DNA of 64,000 nt from positions 45,207,431 through 45,271,430 of the forward strand of contig CM048842.1 in the NCBI GenBank assembly GCA_026545765.1, in the 5' to 3' direction. Positions 60,201 to 64,000 of the stretch are shown here, in pieces (the first letter of the stretch is position 1; the number at the start of each line of letters is the position of its first letter). The position numbers and the translations under genes are program-made. This DNA comes from Plantago major. Taxonomy: Eukaryota > Streptophyta > Magnoliopsida > Lamiales > Plantaginaceae. The notes below the pieces were generated by a model. That model did not search any database. It was given only the letters and a program-made list of their open reading frames with translations, and was not told the origin of the DNA.

Positions 60201-62934
60201 TACGTACAATTGGGACATCTAAGTTTTTCCCAAATGCCATAATCTCCACTTTAATTTCTTCCACAAGCTTATCCTTAATCCTGGTCTGATTCATGGCAAT
60301 TATGCTGTTCCTTTGTCGTTAATTTAGACAATTAGTGAATTTTGGGGTCCATTTAGTAAAGAGATAGGATTAGTGGCAGATTGATTGACTCAATGCGCAA
60401 GAGGCTCTGTATACCAGATTTGATTGTCTGGTCTCGATGAGTTTTTTTGTCTGACAAGGGCATCGCGTCTGCCTGAGATATGCCCAACTCCATGAATACC
60501 GAGACCAAAAACAATTGAAAAAAATAAAAGAAGTAAAGATCTTAATGTTTGATACACAGCTGTCATGCTCAGACTGTTTAGCTGGCTTGGAAATTTCTTG
60601 CTTCCAACAAAACAATGGATCACGTAAATGCATACCAACTACTGTTGTACGCATAAGTCATAACAAACCTTTGAACATTAGTATTGCAATTAGTTTAAAA
60701 TAAGAGATTATATGGTAGAATAAACTGAGACAGAGTTGTCTTGACCATGTCATCCTAACATTAGACCTCTAATATTGACATGGAGTCTGAAAAACTAGTC
60801 ATTTTGCTGTACAAAAAAATTAGGCGCCTGCAAGTCTGACACTCGAGTGTCTAATGGAATCTATGGAAGTAAAAGCAATACTTGTGTGCTGTTTATGCTT
60901 AAAATCCTAGATCAGGTTACATAATTTGTCAAACTCCTGATGAATTACGTACTAGTTCGTGCGTACCGATACGCAATTCGTTCTTGTACCAGTTCGCGTA
61001 CTTGAATCGTCTGCTGGAATCGATGTATTGTGTGAGAGGGCAAAGAGAAAGATCTAAGTGGAGCAAAAGATCCGCAAAATTGAATGCATGTTGAGAGGAG
61101 ATGGTGGAATTGAAAATATATGGAGAAGAGAAAGTTCACTTGTTGAGGATAAGAAATAGTGCACAGATATCGTTCATTGGTGAGTCAGTGACGGAACGGC
61201 TTGGCTTGCAAGGAATGAAATACAGAAACGTATAGTACAGTTTTAGGGTTTTCTTTACTTATGTGGTGGGCTTTTGCGTCATGATTGGGCCTTTTACTTT
61301 CCTTAACGTAGTTATGTGATTATTTACACTTTATTTTTCAGGAGCATATAATGAATTAATTAATTGAGTTCTGGTGATGCCTATTAGTTCACACTTTTTT
61401 TTTTTTTTTTTACTTTCTATGAACTGGTGTATTTGGTGTGACACAATTGCTCAATCATATAAAATGCTTCATTTTTTGCGTATTCGTACTACATATTCGA
61501 GTTCGACGTACAGTGTATTAGGTAACCCTGGCCTATATTATCTGTTGATGAGTGAGGGCATATTCTGCATCTACATCCTTGTTAACCAAACACTGAATTT
61601 GAGGATGGTAAATGATACACTGTTATTCCTTTCATTTACTAAATTTGTCCGATGAACACAAGAGTATGTTATTATCATGTGTACTCAGCCTCTTAGAGAT
61701 CCTTGGTATATATGACCTTACTAGTATTAGACATGTATTTTGGAAGGAAAAAAAAAAGTATACTCAACCTCTTTATCATCTTACTTGTCCTTACCCTCAG
61801 GAACTTGTTGAGAAACTTAGTAAAGGTGAACTACCGAAAAATGATTATCCATGCATGAATGATCCTAGTCCTACCGTTCATGGAACCTCTCAGTCAGTAT
61901 CTTCAAGGATAACTCCAGTTCCAACACCCCATTCGATGAGATCTAAACGGACACCAACATGGGCCCGTCCTCGAAACTCTGATGATGGAAATTCAAGGTA
62001 TTTGTGGCATTATGCTTATCACTAGTGTTGTAGATGGTTCTGTGAAATTCGGCCGAAGCCCAAGCTTTCAGTAAAGTGAACAAGTGCATCATTTTGTTTC
62101 GCATAAGAAGCTGATTATATTTTGTGTTCCATTGAGTTCTGAATTTGGTCTTTCGTTTCTTGTAGTGATTCTATTTTGAGGCATGCGTCTAGTGACTTCA
62201 AGAAGATGGGTCAACGGATTTTTGTGTTCATAGTTGGTGGTGCGACACGGTCTGAGGTACTTATATTGATAACTTCTCTCACTTTTACCTGGCTAGGCAT
62301 ATCATGATTCGCATTGGTATTTGTTGTTTTCCTACAGCTACGAGTTTGCCACAAGCTATCCACGAAGTTGAATCGCGAGATTATTCTAGGATCATCCAGT
62401 ATTGATGATCCACCGAAGTTTATCACGGTACAGTGCTTAAATATTTTGATGTTCTGATCGACTCCATAATGGGCAGCCATGTAGAATTATTCTAATGTTC
62501 TGATTGTTCTGATAAGAGGTTCTAAAGGATGTAAACCTATACATAAAAGGTAGTTTGGGTCTTTACCTGAAAAACAGATAACTGTTGGTATTGAGTGGTT
62601 GATATCCGAGAAAACGCATTTCATTTTGAAGATTCCCTCACAATTCAAAATTTATTGCTTTCAATGTTTAACAAGTTCTAGTCCCTTTGAGGCAATATGA
62701 GGTGTTGTCATGCATTGAGGGTTATTGTTGGCTGCAGAATATTCCTTTTATGTTTTCACTGATGTTATTGTCAAATGTATATCAGAATAGAGGGCACCAT
62801 GTACAGTTATGGTCTCAATTTTGCTTGGGGATTCATTCAATTACTTGTGTGCTTGCTTTACTTATCTGTCTTTGTTGCAGAAACTAAAGTTGATGACTGC
62901 CAATGAGTTATCATTGGACGATCTTCAGATATAG
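47523..62934 (+). CDS. KEU: Sec1/Munc18 protein, KEULE/SEC1 type
   Basis: A cytosolic SM protein that binds syntaxins and drives vesicle fusion. KEULE acts with KNOLLE at the cell plate in cytokinesis and in root-hair growth. Twenty-one exons: 47523-47595, 49452-49510, 49770-49851, 51367-51445, 52678-52728, 52847-52943, 53032-53064, 53429-53554, 53638-53826, 53917-54000, 54073-54168, 54264-54334, 54970-55066, 58493-58618, 58705-58800, 59582-59701, 59827-59904, 61801-61997, 62166-62256, 62338-62427, 62881-62934. They sum to 1989 nt, that is 662 residues plus stop, against about 666 for Arabidopsis KEULE. Landmarks are [88 protein letters not shown]-like sequence and the end SLDDLQI. All introns are GT-AG. 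A second ATG six bases downstream (47529) is possible. SEC1A or SEC1B paralogy cannot be settled here. It looks functional. Confidence 0.96.
50913..51035. mobile_element. Tourist-like MITE, short copy, KEULE intron 3
   Basis: 123 bp flanked by TTA on both sides. The inverted ends resemble GCTNTGTTCTCTTCNTCTGAA, and the inside is made of TTCAGTTCAG repeats. It is in opposite orientation to, and is a shorter version of, the element at 57151-57764. Confidence 0.65.
51770..52240. other. AT-rich block in KEULE intron 4
   Basis: Intron sequence with long A runs and aaataaaa clusters. No gene and no clear element ends. Confidence 0.4.
55184..56471. mobile_element. Fold-back element in KEULE intron 13
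   Basis: Left and right ends are long inverted repeats: TTGTTAAACGCATGACA at 55184 and its complement ending at 56471. Homology continues inward for over 300 bp (accggccgg motifs, repeated gatcatcatgatcacc). A third, direct copy of the left arm lies at about 55835-56050. A Stowaway MITE splits the left arm. No transposase is seen. A Mutator-type or other nonautonomous fold-back origin is possible; I found no clean target duplication. Confidence 0.7.
55373..55633. mobile_element. Stowaway-type MITE inside the fold-back element
   Basis: 261 bp bounded by TA, with near-perfect inverted arms: TACTTCCTCTGTCCTGG on the left and CCGGGACGGAGGAAGTA on the right. The whole sequence folds into one long hairpin (ttgaccttttgcggtcaaac against gtttgaccgcaaaaggtcaa). 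It is younger than the fold-back element that hosts it. Confidence 0.9.
56571..57000. mobile_element. Possible hAT-like MITE in KEULE intron 13
   Basis: Dense agcttataagct and gcttatcagctg motifs in both orientations suggest a nonautonomous DNA transposon. I could not fix ends or a target duplication. Confidence 0.35.
57211..57266. repeat. (TAA)n-(TTA)n palindromic microsatellite
   Basis: A run of TAA units switches to TTA units, so the tract is self-complementary and could extrude as a hairpin. Confidence 0.95.
57584..57652. repeat. (CAA)n microsatellite
   Basis: Interrupted CAA repeats within the long Tourist-like MITE. The Gln-rich frame across it is an artefact. Confidence 0.95.
59168..59183. 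repeat. C homopolymer in KEULE intron 15
   Basis: Sixteen or so C in a row. Length is likely unreliable. Confidence 0.9.
59905..61800 (+). other. KEULE intron 17, long, no gene seen
   Basis: Almost 1.9 kb. A stretch at 60940-61200 has CG-bearing sequence unlike its neighbours (gtacgtactagttcgtgcg, tacgcaattcg) and may be a small insertion. I could not define its ends. Confidence 0.5.
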
Positions 62935-64000
62935 GGATGCAAAGCTGGTGAAGCTGGGAATGCGATTCTATGCAGGCCTGACTTTCAATTCTATCACAAA
63001 TCCATGTGTAGTTAGTTGCATGAGTGCTTTCTTATTTTTCATGTTTCGCCTTTGTTCAACATTGCTTTCTCCCTGCCGAATACGGGATCGATGGCAGTGG
63101 AATGTAATTTTATTCTTTGGGGTTTGCAAGTAATCCACGGTCTGTATATGTGTATTATGTAAGTTTCTAATTGAGACTTGAAATCCCTGCAGTGGTTGCT
63201 TCCATCTGCTCATTTTATTTCTGGAACCTCCTTTCTCTGCCTTACTGTTTACTACATTTCCTGTGCTGTTTATTTTCTCATCAAGTTCTGGGAAATTGTA
63301 GGGCGTGGATGAGGGAAGAGTGTTCTGGATGGTAACCTGTTTGATCTTCGAAAATTAGTAGTAGGTTTCGATGAAACTGAAGGGTCGAACACAAGATCAG
63401 GAACCATATTTAGGCACACCTTCGGTGTTTCAAACCGTCATGTTGAGTGTTGACATTTCAAATAGCCTTGGCGCATCATGTATTGTTCCATATCCTGCCC
63501 TGACATCCATCTCCTGTATATTTTCACGACACATTTCCTAATTCCTAGTAGTAGCGTCTGAAACACATTTGACTGAGTTGCACTTTGCCCCTTCTATATC
63601 AAACAAATTGTGGAATGGCATTCCAGGCAACGTTCGGTCATTAGATTCTATACGGTTTCCATTTTTTTTGTTCAACTAGATTTCAAGATTTTATCTGCCA
63701 AGTTCGGTTAAATATATAAGTTCGGTACCATGACTAAATCAATTAGCACACATACGAGTACACATCTCTATTTATGAAATTTTATTTCTCCCGAATTAGA
63801 TATGCACACTTGTATAGTCCTCAGCTTAGAGAATCTTGACATCAATGCGTGAAGATGATGCACATTTGCACACCATTTATTAGGTGTATATCAGCTTGCA
63901 AAACAATTACGACCAGACCTGACAAGTACCAGACCAGGCAATATGAGTGTGATTTCAAAAGAACAAACGTTTCGACCAGACCATTGATAATGTCATGCTA
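62935..64000 (+). other. 3' UTR and downstream flank of the KEULE-like gene
   Basis: Noncoding. No frame with a recognisable motif. The transcript end cannot be fixed from sequence alone. Confidence 0.5.

Noticed and set aside
47523-62934. KEULE-like gene as a pseudogene
   Set aside because: Despite inserts in its introns, all 21 exons join in frame and match the family length.

Overview
The window is nuclear DNA of a flowering plant, most likely a eudicot. It shows intron-rich genes with GT-AG introns, plant-type LTR retrotransposons, a Cassandra TRIM, MITEs and an endogenous plant pararetrovirus. No finer taxonomic call is supported. I see two host genes. One is a 3'-incomplete spermine synthase on the minus strand (4605 down to 2563, eight exons, last exon or exons not found). 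The other is a complete 21-exon Sec1/Munc18 gene of the KEULE/SEC1 type on the plus strand (47523-62934). Its exons add up to 1989 nt with no frame break, so base calling is good at least there.

Between the genes lies about 42 kb of nested mobile DNA. (1) At 5372-26869 is an endogenous caulimovirid, probably florendovirus-like, on the minus strand. It amounts to one genome length (about 7.6 kb) opened inside the reverse transcriptase, so the RT is split between the two ends. TA-rich sequence sits at both ends, and the right border carries two extra rearranged viral fragments. (2) Inserted into its zinc knuckle is a 13.7-kb Ty3/gypsy element of Tat/Retand type (7139-20820, minus strand, TSD CACAT). 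It has gag, PR, RT, RNase H, a second RNase H and IN, all decayed. It also has an antisense gene remnant with its own TATA box and a spliced structure, and a second small antisense unit. (3) At 27.4-32.6 kb are a Helitron-like end, a CACTA-like fragment and a 5'-truncated Ty1/copia pol interrupted by a Stowaway MITE. (4) At 32822-33554 is a complete Cassandra TRIM whose LTRs contain 5S rRNA-derived sequence (TSD GATCA). (5) At 34344-46810 a decayed copia gag is split by a 10.2-kb Athila-like element (34523-44693, TSD ATAGC) that has gag and protease but no RT or integrase. That element in turn carries an inverted solo LTR of its own family (40140-41538, TSD AGAAC). A further solo LTR-like block lies at 44739-46182.

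The KEULE introns carry smaller elements: two Tourist-like MITEs of one family, a 1.3-kb fold-back element with a Stowaway MITE inside it, and several microsatellites.

I found no certain new gene system. The most notable structures are the circularly permuted viral integration with its mosaic border, the antisense transcription units in the Tat element, the RT-less Athila-like element, and the layered nesting, which gives a relative insertion order.
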